The notes beneath the pieces are model-generated. The model was not told the origin of the DNA, searched no databases, and saw nothing but the letters and a program-made list of their open reading frames with translations. 48,701 nt of DNA from the NCBI GenBank assembly GCA_024403675.1, contig JAKSRH010000013.1, positions 1 through 48,701 on the forward strand. Reading direction: 5' to 3'. A program made the position numbers and the translations under genes. Position 1 is the stretch's first letter; the number at the start of each line of letters is the position of its first letter. Shown one piece after another: positions 32,681 to 41,131 of the stretch. Source of the DNA: Saccharofermentans sp. GTDB taxonomy: Bacteria > Bacillota > Clostridia > Saccharofermentanales > Saccharofermentanaceae.

Positions 32681-35077
32681 TTAGTCCTCCTGCATAAAAT
32701 ATTCCATGTTATTTTCTATATCACGACCTGCCAATTCAGGTTCATAATCACTGTCATAACCGCCATTTGCCAATAAATATAAAGGCCCATAGCAAGCATA
32801 TCTTAGTTCAACATCTGCTACATACACATTACTTATACCAGAAATAAAGCCATCTAGTGTGTCCTTTGTGTGTTCTTCTTCATCTATCATCAAATATTCT
32901 AATGCTTCTTTATTTACAGGTATACCATAATTGTAACTACCGCAAACAATCTGAGATTCATACGAGATGGAATTAAGCAAAAATTCCTTAGCGCCATCCT
33001 TAGTGTCAGAAGAGGAAGTTATTCCTAGACAAAGAATTGGTTCTGCAGCTACTGTGCGTCCATCACCAGATGGCAAAGCGTAAAGTGTACTTCCATCTTC
33101 ATCCATATAAGTAAAATCATATATAGAAAAAAATCTACCGTAGTAATAATCAGCATAGTAATCAGATTCCACATCACATGCATTAGTTGACCACACAGAA
33201 TACACCATAAAATTCATTAAGCGATCAAACTCTTCATTTTCAGAAAAGCTTATATTTCCTGTCGTTCTGTCTATATACAAATTATATTGGGAACTAATTA
33301 GCTCCTCAGCATATTCTTCTGGTGTACAACTCATAGCAATAGGGTCTTCCCCATTCCACTCATCATTAACCATGTTTGCATAATTACTGTACGACATACT
33401 ATCAGTCAATGATGCATTATCAGAATTATCACTATAATCGATAACACCACTAACAAAATATGCAACTGGCATAAATCTATTTCCAACACTAGAGGAAGCA
33501 TTAATTATATTAGTGTAATAATCATCATCAGATAAATCAGCATATATATCCGATAAATCTTCCATTAATCCCGGTTCAGCCAGCTGGGCCCAAAAGCCCT
33601 CTGTCGCTACGACATCAGGTGCATTAGGCCCGCTGATGAACTCTTCAAATTCCATGCTGAAAGCGCATTCTTCTGCTAACTTTAGCGAATACTCATCTTC
33701 ATTGGTTACAGAAACATCATTAATAATCTCATTAATTCTATTATCCACGTCGATATTACTAATAATTGGATTAACGCCATCACAACTGATAATAAGAGGA
33801 ACCGCATAATAATCATCATTAGTCTCATTAAAAATATCAATTTGCTCTGGAAGATAACTAGGGATACTTCTAGGGCATCCTATAGTAATCTCTGTACGTT
33901 CTTCATATGGATTATCACAGGAAGACACCTTCTTTAATGTTTTCTCAAATGACTCTTCATAGTCCACAGTCATAAAACTAATATCTGTATTTGATAAAAC
34001 TATTGGGAATGAATCCAAAATATCAAATCCTGCATCTACCATGTATCTGCCATCCACAATACATACAGGTTCGCCATCTATAATGACGTATAATCCTGAA
34101 TCATCATAAGCAAATAAATAACCATTGAAATTAAAATACAAGGACCCGCTATTAATATATGAATAACTATTATCGAGAAGTTCTCCTTCTTTAGATACAA
34201 TTACAGTATCTATATCAAAATCTCCATCATAATAATTTATCGCGTAGGCGTCTTCACTTACACTTGCGACACAATTAACATAATTCACCTCTTCACCGAC
34301 AATATCTTCCAAATAAAGACTATTGGTAGGTTCTAAAGACGAATCATAAAAACGAAGTTCGCAGTCATCGCCCCAGAAATCATATTCATAGAACTTCATT
34401 ACAGACAAGCACGTACCATCATTTACGTTATACGCAGAAGTTATAACTTCACCATCTGAAAGCAAATCAACTGTCTCGCCAATATCGCCAGACTCTTCAT
34501 CTATAACATGAACTTCACTATTAATCACAATGTCTGAGTTAAAATTCTGATTTGTGGATTTATAGTAATCCAATTCAATATAATTACTACCTGCAATATT
34601 AAAGGTAATCAAATCAACATATGTATCATTATTACTTGCATCTATATCAATCACATTTTTAACCAAATCGTTGGCAACATTGTATCTATAGATTTGATAT
34701 ATATCAGAATCCTCATCATATGTTGAAATAAAAATATCTCCCTGGGAATCAGGATAATACTTCTCATCAAGTCTAAAAAAGAAATACGCCATCTCATCAA
34801 ACCCAATTGATTCCACTTGATGCCAACATCCCTTGGAAGATTCAAATTCCATAGGAATAATTTCACGAGTTTGCTCTTTAAAAGCTGGATTAATAGGGGC
34901 TTCTGTTGTAGCAGGTGCCAAAGTAGAAGAAGTCTCTACAACAATTGTTTCTTCTAGTTGCTCCGTAGTATTTGACGACAAAGATTCGACTGCAGCTTCA
35001 CCTTCTGCAGCATTACAAGAACACAGGATACTTCCTGTAAGCAATGTAGTTAAAATTGTAGAAATCTTTTTTCGCAT
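32681..35077 (-). CDS. Large lipoprotein with beta-rich N-terminal region and solute-binding domain, copy 1
   Basis: This 798-residue protein is a diverged paralogue of the next gene, with the same length and order of parts: lipoprotein signal (C21 in SILCSC), Thr/Glu/Ser-rich linker (about 22-65), beta-rich region with many Tyr and Asp residues, and a C-terminal solute-binding-like domain (about 390-790: QIDIFNETNDDYYAVPLI, SGPNAPDVVATEG, KDGAKEFLLNSISYESQ). It is strongly acidic. It follows the CbiG-like gene by 37 bases, so the three form one operon. Ligand unknown. Confidence 0.88.
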   Translation of the reverse strand: MRKKISTILTTLLTGSILCSCNAAEGEAAVESLSSNTTEQLEETIVVETSSTLAPATTEAPINPAFKEQTREIIPMEFESSKGCWHQVESIGFDEMAYFFFRLDEKYYPDSQGDIFISTYDEDSDIYQIYRYNVANDLVKNVIDIDASNNDTYVDLITFNIAGSNYIELDYYKSTNQNFNSDIVINSEVHVIDEESGDIGETVDLLSDGEVITSAYNVNDGTCLSVMKFYEYDFWGDDCELRFYDSSLEPTNSLYLEDIVGEEVNYVNCVASVSEDAYAINYYDGDFDIDTVIVSKEGELLDNSYSYINSGSLYFNFNGYLFAYDDSGLYVIIDGEPVCIVDGRYMVDAGFDILDSFPIVLSNTDISFMTVDYEESFEKTLKKVSSCDNPYEERTEITIGCPRSIPSYLPEQIDIFNETNDDYYAVPLIISCDGVNPIISNIDVDNRINEIINDVSVTNEDEYSLKLAEECAFSMEFEEFISGPNAPDVVATEGFWAQLAEPGLMEDLSDIYADLSDDDYYTNIINASSSVGNRFMPVAYFVSGVIDYSDNSDNASLTDSMSYSNYANMVNDEWNGEDPIAMSCTPEEYAEELISSQYNLYIDRTTGNISFSENEEFDRLMNFMVYSVWSTNACDVESDYYADYYYGRFFSIYDFTYMDEDGSTLYALPSGDGRTVAAEPILCLGITSSSDTKDGAKEFLLNSISYESQIVCGSYNYGIPVNKEALEYLMIDEEEHTKDTLDGFISGISNVYVADVELRYACYGPLYLLANGGYDSDYEPELAGRDIENNMEYFMQED

Positions 35078-35114
35078 ACAATAAGGACGATTGTCCTAAT
35101 AATAGTGTTGCAAT

Positions 35115-36173
35115 TTATTTTGTAAGATCGATACTGCCTCTCTTCATGATTGCAGAAATCATTACGCCATTGCCACCACTTCTTCTAATCAAAGTAGAAA
35201 TATTATTATCAGCAGCAAGGCAAGCCGCAGCAGTACATAAATCTGCTGTCTGTCTTCCAGGTGCATATGTAGGCTTAAGTGGGACCTTAACTGCATTAAG
35301 AAGTCTCAAATCATAAGATGTCACATAACTTCCAATATCAGATGCAATCTTCATAACCGCATCACTTTCCTTAGCCATAGTAGATACTGCAATTGTAGAT
35401 ACTGCCAAAGGATCAATTTCATGTCTTGTTAGCACATCCTGAACCGTCTCAGAAGCATAATCTGGATCGACTCTACCTGTTGTAAATTCCACACCTACGG
35501 CAATATGTCTAGGAATAAGCTTTAAACACTTACCCTTATTAGGTACATCTGGAAGCTTAGTACAAGTAATAAATATTGTGTACTCATCAGCCTCACAAGC
35601 TGACTTATATGCCTGCTTAATCTCATTATGCTGATTGCTTCTAAGTAAATATGTAGAATAACTAATACTATCAAGAACCGGCTCACTTAATCTAACCTGC
35701 ATATCACTATAAACAGTGACATTACCACCATTTGACACATAACTAGAAATCTCCTTAAGAAGTTCTTCGTTATCTGGTGTCATATGATACTCTTCCACAG
35801 GCTGCATTAGATCTGCAGCAAGTTCCTTCTTATCAATAGGGGATGACAACGCGTTACAGCCAGCCACATCACACATCTTTGCAAACAACTCATAAGTGTT
35901 ATATCCACTGTGCTTTAAAATCATCGCATTAGTACCATCTGACGCCATACAGAAGATAGGATACTTAGTGCCTGCCGGATAAATCTTCTCTGTAATAATC
36001 TTTACAGATGATGCTGGTGGAAGAATCAAAACAACTGCTCCATCAACACGTGGGGAAGCCTCGCCATTAAGAAAATCATCAAGTGTATCAATCCACTCAC
36101 CTTCAGCCTTGCTAAGAAGCATGTTACCTACTTCTCGAGCTGCTTTAGAACGGGCATAACAGAATAAATACAT
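35115..36173 (-). CDS. Divergent CbiG-family protein
   Basis: CbiG (cobalt-precorrin-5A hydrolase) opens the lactone ring in anaerobic cobalamin synthesis. The 352-residue product shows the family's domain order: a weak N-terminal domain (about 30-125), a linker with GGNVTVYSDMQVR, a middle domain ending KCLKLIPRHIAVGV, and a C-terminal domain with TVQDVLTRHEIDPLAVSTIA and IASDIGSYVTSYDLRLLNAV, which aligns along the whole CbiG C-terminal domain. The typical SGHLGGAN motif of the N-terminal domain and the GCRRG turn (here GVEFTTG) are not conserved. No other cobalamin synthesis genes are nearby. A GGGGGA site precedes the ATG. Function may have shifted. Confidence 0.72.
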   Translation of the reverse strand: MYLFCYARSKAAREVGNMLLSKAEGEWIDTLDDFLNGEASPRVDGAVVLILPPASSVKIITEKIYPAGTKYPIFCMASDGTNAMILKHSGYNTYELFAKMCDVAGCNALSSPIDKKELAADLMQPVEEYHMTPDNEELLKEISSYVSNGGNVTVYSDMQVRLSEPVLDSISYSTYLLRSNQHNEIKQAYKSACEADEYTIFITCTKLPDVPNKGKCLKLIPRHIAVGVEFTTGRVDPDYASETVQDVLTRHEIDPLAVSTIAVSTMAKESDAVMKIASDIGSYVTSYDLRLLNAVKVPLKPTYAPGRQTADLCTAAACLAADNNISTLIRRSGGNGVMISAIMKRGSIDLTK

Positions 36174-36262
36174 GGCGTAATCCCCCTTAAGTCAAACTTC
36201 TTAAATTTTATCATATAATATATACAAATAACCAAAAATTACTGGTTATGGGAGGTTTTGAG

Positions 36263-37216
36263 ATGAAAATTGTGATTATGGATGGGTCTGCCGCTAATCC
36301 AGGCGACACTTCGTGGCAACCCTTCGAAGAAATTGGTGAAGTAATCGCTTATGATGTTACTTCCACTAATCAGATTATTGAACGAGCAAAAGACGCTGAA
36401 ATTGTAATTACAAACAAGACACCATTTACCAAAGAAACTCTTGAGGCGCTACCTAACCTCAAATATATCGGTGTCCTTGCCACAGGTTACAATGTAATTG
36501 ACCTAGAGGCAGCAGCAAACCTTGGCATAGTTGTAACTAATGTTCCTGAATATGGCACATATGCGACCATGCAACACACATTTGCTCTTCTTTTAGAACT
36601 TACTAACCATGTAGCGCTTCACAGTAATTCTGTTATGGATGGCGACTGGATAAAGTCTCCTCAGTTTTGTTACTGGAAGGCACCTCTCATGGAATTATGG
36701 GGAAAAACTATTGTGGTGGTAGGTTACGGCAAAATAGGTCGCCGTGTATGCGACACAGCAAAAGCCTTTGGCATGAATGTAATTGCAGTTCCACACCATA
36801 TGCCTGAGCACCAAGAAGAAGGCATTACTTTCTTGCCTTTCGAAGAGGCTATTCCAAAGGCAGATATTATTAGTCTTCATGCGCCACTTACACCTGATAC
36901 TAAGAATCTCATAAATAAGACAACAATATCCAAAATGAAAAAGAGTGTTCTTATTATCAATGCCGCTCGTGGCCCAATGGTAAATGAGGCGGATATGCGA
37001 GAGGCATTAGAACAAGGCTATATCGCAGGCTATGCCACAGACGTTATTTCAACTGAACCAATGATTTCTGATAATCCTCTTATGGGAGCACCAAACTGCA
37101 TATTAACCCCTCACATTGCATGGGCACCTAAGGAAACTCGCGAAAGATTAATAGACGTCGCTGCTGACAACATAAAATCTTACCTAAAAGGAAATCCAAT
37201 TAATAAGGTCAACTAA
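36263..37216 (+). CDS. D-2-hydroxyacid dehydrogenase, glycerate/hydroxypyruvate type
   Basis: The enzyme reduces 2-keto acids such as hydroxypyruvate with NAD(P)H. From the ATG at 36263 the 317-residue product has the Rossmann motif GYGKIG (154-159) and the catalytic triad R236, E265 and H284 (TPHIAW). The LKYIGVLATGYNVIDLEAA and YWKAPLMELWGKT segments are close to glycerate dehydrogenases. A GGGAGG site lies seven bases before this ATG; an ATG five codons earlier overlaps it and is rejected. It is a single-gene transcript with a strong terminator that includes its stop codon. Confidence 0.93.
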   Translation: MKIVIMDGSAANPGDTSWQPFEEIGEVIAYDVTSTNQIIERAKDAEIVITNKTPFTKETLEALPNLKYIGVLATGYNVIDLEAAANLGIVVTNVPEYGTYATMQHTFALLLELTNHVALHSNSVMDGDWIKSPQFCYWKAPLMELWGKTIVVVGYGKIGRRVCDTAKAFGMNVIAVPHHMPEHQEEGITFLPFEEAIPKADIISLHAPLTPDTKNLINKTTISKMKKSVLIINAARGPMVNEADMREALEQGYIAGYATDVISTEPMISDNPLMGAPNCILTPHIAWAPKETRERLIDVAADNIKSYLKGNPINKVN

Positions 37217-37235
37217 CAAGTTGACCTTTATTTTT
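37205..37235 (+). terminator. Rho-independent terminator after the hydroxyacid dehydrogenase gene
   Basis: AAGGTCAACT (37205-37214) and AGTTGACCTT (37219-37228) form a perfect 10-bp stem with an AACA loop, followed by TATTTTT. The TAA stop codon lies in the stem and loop. Confidence 0.92.
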
Positions 37236-37238
37236 GGG

Positions 37239-37274
37239 TAAAAATATTGAAAGCACCCGGAATCGGATGCTCTC
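37239..37274 (-). terminator. Terminator for the LCP gene or an intergenic small RNA
   Basis: On the minus strand GAGAGCATCCG pairs with CGGGTGCTTTC (two G-U pairs) around ATTC, then AATATTTTTA follows. It lies 175 bases after the LCP stop, which is far for a simple 3' end. Confidence 0.7.
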
Positions 37275-37345
37275 AACATGGAATAAGGGATAGATATAGA
37301 AAATTGTCATAAATCAATGTAAGCAACAGTAATTATTACTTACGT
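37239..37345 (-). ncRNA. Candidate small RNA of about 105 nt
   Basis: The stretch from a predicted start near 37345 to the terminator at 37239-37274 has its own promoter-like element just upstream and no ribosome binding site or convincing small open frame. Direct evidence is only the promoter-terminator pairing. It could equally be the distal 3' UTR of the LCP mRNA. Confidence 0.35.
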
Positions 37346-37351
37346 AAACGA

Positions 37352-37380
37352 ATAATATCAAGATACAACCCAATAATCAA
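37352..37380 (-). promoter_or_regulatory. Promoter-like element between convergent genes
   Basis: On the minus strand TTGATT (37375-37380) and TATTAT (37352-37357) are separated by exactly 17 bases. It lies after the LCP stop codon and faces the terminator at 37239-37274, so it may drive a small RNA. A pair of CAAATTTG palindromes lies directly upstream at 37384-37400. Confidence 0.45.
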
Positions 37381-37448
37381 CCTCAAATTTGACAAATTTG
37401 TGAAATATCAAAAAAGACTAAGTAAATCCTTGTATTTAAGTGCTTCTA

Positions 37449-39410
37449 TCACTGTTCTACATGTATAACTTCGTCATTATACATAGCATTTATGTACTCT
37501 CTTGCCTGTTCAACTGTTGCCATATCAGGTTCCATTACGTATACAGCCTGATTACGGATGGAATATGTAGTGCAGCTATTACCTGTACCAGTAACACTAT
37601 ACTTCTGAACATCCCAATCGCCACCATCATCAAGCTGTGCACTAACAAGAGCACTAAGAAGATCATCTGGCATACTTGTAGTACAGCTTCCCTCAATGCC
37701 CTTCATTGTCTCTTGATAATTACGGAGAAGTGCTGGTGAAGTCATCTTATGGATGACAGCCTCAATTACCGCCATCTGATTACGTCCACGCTGTCTATCA
37801 CCATCAGCAAATGAATGTCTCTCACGTGCAAAGCAAAGTGCTGCATCACCACTTAGGTTAGCGTTTTCACCCTGTACGAAATTATATCCACCATAACTGA
37901 AGTTATAGTCAGAATAAACTGTAACGCCTCCGAGAGCATCAATAATCTGTCTAAATCCTGTGAAGTTAACTCTGAAGTAATAGTCGATATCTACGTCATA
38001 GAGTTCACCAAGTGTAGCCGCAGAACAGTCGATACCGAAGTTACCAGCATGTGTAAGCTTATCCTTCATGGAACTTGAACCACCATCTGGTAAGCCATAT
38101 AAAGTTACATAATAATCACGTGGTGTTGAAACAAGCAAAATCTGTCTTGTATTTGGATTAACAATGGCAATGATATTTACATCGCTTCGGCTTCTAGCGT
38201 TTACATCACCTTCAGTATCAATACCACTAATGAAGATGGCAAATGTGTCATTTGCATCTTTTTCACTCTCACTTGCTGTTCTAATTACAGTTGTAATGGA
38301 GAAAGAACCGATTTCACGAACTCTATCATAAACATCTGTATAACCTTCAAGTTCTGCAATAGTATCAAGGTTAGCCTTACTCATAATCATGGCGTCTGTT
38401 GTGCCATAAAGAAGTCCATCAATCTGTGACATCATATCAGGGAAATCCATAGTGTCTGGCTCTCTGCCGATTTCTTTCTTTACCTTCTTAATAATGTCAT
38501 CAGGATCATTACTTTCCATAGCAAAACTTGTTCCGAAACTATAATTTGCTACATCACTAAAATCCTCTGCTGGATCATCTACTCTAACGTAAATAGCATA
38601 CTCTGTGCTTTCTACTGTAATTCCAGTAATAGATGCAAGTGTACTAAGACCACCATATACATAATAAATAACAGCAGCAAGTCCTGCACATGTAAGTATT
38701 GTCATTACAAGGCCTACATTAAACTTCTTACGTGGGAACCCACCCTTAAGAAGACACAAATTAAGAATTACAAAAAATACAAGAACACCAAGTGCAATCA
38801 AGATATATTTAATAGGAAGCATTCCACTCTTGATAGTAAGGAATCCTGTAATTATGGTAAGAATAAGCTGGATAATAAATAATATTCCACCGATTAAACG
38901 AAGAATAAAGTTTGCAGGCTTAGCATTTCTCTTTTCACGTCTAGCGTCCTTTGCCTCCTGCTTTGCTCTTCTTTTTTCTTCTAGCTTCTGCTCTTTCTTA
39001 AGTCTCTTCTTTTCTTCCTTCTTAGCTCTCTTCTTTGTAGCCTTATCATCATATCTAGTGTTATCAGCATAACTATTCTGGTCATAGTAACTCTGAGAAG
39101 CACGATTAGATACTCTCTGTGGAGCTGGAGCTGGTTGTGGCGCTCTTTGAGGAACTCTCTGTGGAGCCCTTGCATTCTGTGGATAACCAGCATTCTGATA
39201 ATAGTTTTGTGCTGCATTTGGCGCAGGAACAGGTGCTGGTCTTGGTGCCTGATTCTGATACATACCAGGCTGATATGCGCCAGGCTGATAACCACCCTGC
39301 TGATACATGCCAGGCTGGTATCCTCTCATTCCCTGATTTGAAATATCATTGAGAGCACCCTCATCAAATGACATTTCTTCAGGAATATTGTTATAGTCAT
39401 TTCTCTTCAT
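37449..39410 (-). CDS. LytR-CpsA-Psr (LCP) family cell-wall glycopolymer ligase with long cytoplasmic tail
   Basis: LCP enzymes transfer teichoic acids or capsular polymers from lipid carrier to peptidoglycan. The 653-residue product has a cytoplasmic part with YQPG-type repeats (about 31-51), a Pro/Gln/Ala-rich stretch (55-105) and a highly basic helix (124-163), then three TMs (about 168-190, 198-221, 231-251), an extracytoplasmic accessory region and an LCP domain (about 370-600) with the invariant SRSDVNIIAIVNPNTRQILL, STPRDYYV, GFRQIIDALGGVTV, FARERHSFADGDRQRGRNQ segments. An AGAGGGA site precedes the ATG. The tail is unusual in length. Confidence 0.93.
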   Translation of the reverse strand: MKRNDYNNIPEEMSFDEGALNDISNQGMRGYQPGMYQQGGYQPGAYQPGMYQNQAPRPAPVPAPNAAQNYYQNAGYPQNARAPQRVPQRAPQPAPAPQRVSNRASQSYYDQNSYADNTRYDDKATKKRAKKEEKKRLKKEQKLEEKRRAKQEAKDARREKRNAKPANFILRLIGGILFIIQLILTIITGFLTIKSGMLPIKYILIALGVLVFFVILNLCLLKGGFPRKKFNVGLVMTILTCAGLAAVIYYVYGGLSTLASITGITVESTEYAIYVRVDDPAEDFSDVANYSFGTSFAMESNDPDDIIKKVKKEIGREPDTMDFPDMMSQIDGLLYGTTDAMIMSKANLDTIAELEGYTDVYDRVREIGSFSITTVIRTASESEKDANDTFAIFISGIDTEGDVNARSRSDVNIIAIVNPNTRQILLVSTPRDYYVTLYGLPDGGSSSMKDKLTHAGNFGIDCSAATLGELYDVDIDYYFRVNFTGFRQIIDALGGVTVYSDYNFSYGGYNFVQGENANLSGDAALCFARERHSFADGDRQRGRNQMAVIEAVIHKMTSPALLRNYQETMKGIEGSCTTSMPDDLLSALVSAQLDDGGDWDVQKYSVTGTGNSCTTYSIRNQAVYVMEPDMATVEQAREYINAMYNDEVIHVEQ

Positions 39411-39447
39411 ATTTATCCCTCTTTCTTTACAACCCTATTATTAAAAT

Positions 39448-39492
39448 CCCTATAAGCCAATAAATACATACCCAAATTAGTTATTTATAGGG
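39448..39492 (-). terminator. Weak terminator-like hairpin between the small membrane protein and LCP genes
   Basis: CCCTATAA (39448-39455) and TTATAGGG (39485-39492) are complementary over 8 bp with a 29-base loop containing more partial pairing, and on the minus strand ATTTTAAT follows. Termination would be weak. Confidence 0.35.
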
Positions 39493-39497
39493 CAATG

Positions 39498-40130
39498 TCA
39501 CTTTTTCCCCTTTGACTGAACTATAACTCCAGCTGTGAAAAGCATTATGGCAAGAATACCCCCAAGTAGCACTTGTGAATCTATTCTAGTATTAGGAAAT
39601 ATGACGTTTCCTAGCTTCACACATGTCTCTTCTACTATCGAATTAACAATCATGTATTTGGAACACAATGAACCTGTAATCTGTGCGCCGCCTGCCGCAG
39701 TAAAAATTATAATTGCCCATCTTTGTACAGACTTGATTGCAAATCCAATAATTAATCCAAGAAGAATACCTGCCACCCATGTCAACAGCATAGCTTTCGT
39801 AGAAGTATCCCCTGTATACTGACGATAGCACGTATTAATCCAATAACCCATTCCTATCATGGCAGTAACAATGACTGCTTTCATGTAAAAGTAGAAAGCA
39901 AGACTTGCCATTCCAATAACGATTAGTAATACAAAAACAAATCTCGCTATATCATTTCCAGCTAATCCTAACAAGGAACTATAAGCATCAAATATGTGTT
40001 CTGCCAAGAAGAAACCAATTCCTGCCCCAATTAACGATAAGCTAAGTCTAAAAAACTTATATCCCGCAAAACACACAAACAATCCAAAAACTATTAATAG
40101 GATTGAAGGCATACTAAAAACAATTACCAT
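39498..40130 (-). CDS. Small polytopic membrane protein of unknown function
   Basis: The 210-residue product has six or seven TMs and little else. The GYKFFRLSLSLIGAGIGFF segment near the N-terminus recalls the DUF4203/TM7S3-like group of small-residue-rich membrane proteins, but this is only a resemblance by eye. The start at 40130 overlaps the dus stop by seven bases; an ATG six codons later (MPSILLIVFG) is equally possible. It lies in a likely operon with dus and a PAP2 phosphatase gene. Confidence 0.75.
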   Translation of the reverse strand: MVIVFSMPSILLIVFGLFVCFAGYKFFRLSLSLIGAGIGFFLAEHIFDAYSSLLGLAGNDIARFVFVLLIVIGMASLAFYFYMKAVIVTAMIGMGYWINTCYRQYTGDTSTKAMLLTWVAGILLGLIIGFAIKSVQRWAIIIFTAAGGAQITGSLCSKYMIVNSIVEETCVKLGNVIFPNTRIDSQVLLGGILAIMLFTAGVIVQSKGKK

Positions 40131-41131
40131 GTTTTAAGACTTTCCTCTAATATACTTCTCACTTCTTCTATCGTAGAAGCCTGACAAAGTTTGGTTTTTA
40201 TCACCGCTGATCCAGGAAGTCCTTTAATGTAATGTGGCATTATGCTTCTCATTTCCTTTACAGCAGTTGATTCTCCAACATGCTTCGCAGTACCTTCTAG
40301 TTCTCTTAGAAGCATAACACACTTGTCTTTAGGTGTAGGTAACACAGGGATTACATCTTCATTAAGGTGATGACGAACCCGATTAAATATCCACGGATCA
40401 CCCATGGCTGCACGACCAATCATAATGCCATCAGCTTTTGTTGCATCTAACATCCTTTGGGCAGTAACACCATCGACAATATCACCATTAGCAATAAACA
40501 CTACTCCACTTCCACGTATAGCATCACCAATTTGAGCAATAGCATCAATATCCGCACTGCCTCTATACATTTGTGATGCTGTTCTACCGTGAATACATAT
40601 TGCTTGCGCACCTGATTCTGCTAACACCTTAGCAAACTCAGGACCATTTCTACTACTATCATTAAATCCTATTCTAGTTTTTACAGTAGCTGCCTTACCG
40701 TACTTTTCGGCCTCTTTTCGCACAGTCTCCATGATTTTTCCTGCTAATACAGGATCTTTCATAAGCGCACTACCTGCCCCTGTCTTTACCACTTTAGGCA
40801 CTGGACAGCCCATATTTACGTCAATAATATCCACATTACAAAGCCTAGAGTCATTACAAATAGCTTCTATTGCTACCTTAAAATCTTCAGGTTCATTACC
40901 GAAAAGCTGTATACAAGTAACACCCTCATGCTCAGGATCAATTTCCAAATAACGAAAACTTTTCTCCGTGCCGTTATACACTATAGATCTAGCACTAACT
41001 AACTCTGTTGGTGCATAGGATGAACCTAGTTCGTGACAAATACCACGAAAGGTAACAGTCGAAGTCCCTGCCATAGGTGCCAAAGCAATTAACGGTGCAG
41101 GTATTTTTACGTTTCCAATTAATAATTCCAT
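40124..41131 (-). CDS. dus: tRNA-dihydrouridine synthase
   Basis: Dus enzymes reduce uridines in the tRNA D-loop using FMN and NADPH. The 335-residue product has the TIM-barrel features LAPMAGTSTVTFRGICHELG, catalytic C109 in VNMGCPVPKVVKTGAGSALM, the ICIHGRT motif and VFIANGDIVDG, IGRAAMGDPWIF phosphate-binding segments, plus the C-terminal helical tRNA-binding domain. The overall length fits DusB. It overlaps both neighbours slightly, which indicates a compact operon with the PAP2 gene upstream. Confidence 0.95.
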   Translation of the reverse strand: MELLIGNVKIPAPLIALAPMAGTSTVTFRGICHELGSSYAPTELVSARSIVYNGTEKSFRYLEIDPEHEGVTCIQLFGNEPEDFKVAIEAICNDSRLCNVDIIDVNMGCPVPKVVKTGAGSALMKDPVLAGKIMETVRKEAEKYGKAATVKTRIGFNDSSRNGPEFAKVLAESGAQAICIHGRTASQMYRGSADIDAIAQIGDAIRGSGVVFIANGDIVDGVTAQRMLDATKADGIMIGRAAMGDPWIFNRVRHHLNEDVIPVLPTPKDKCVMLLRELEGTAKHVGESTAVKEMRSIMPHYIKGLPGSAVIKTKLCQASTIEEVRSILEESLKTW

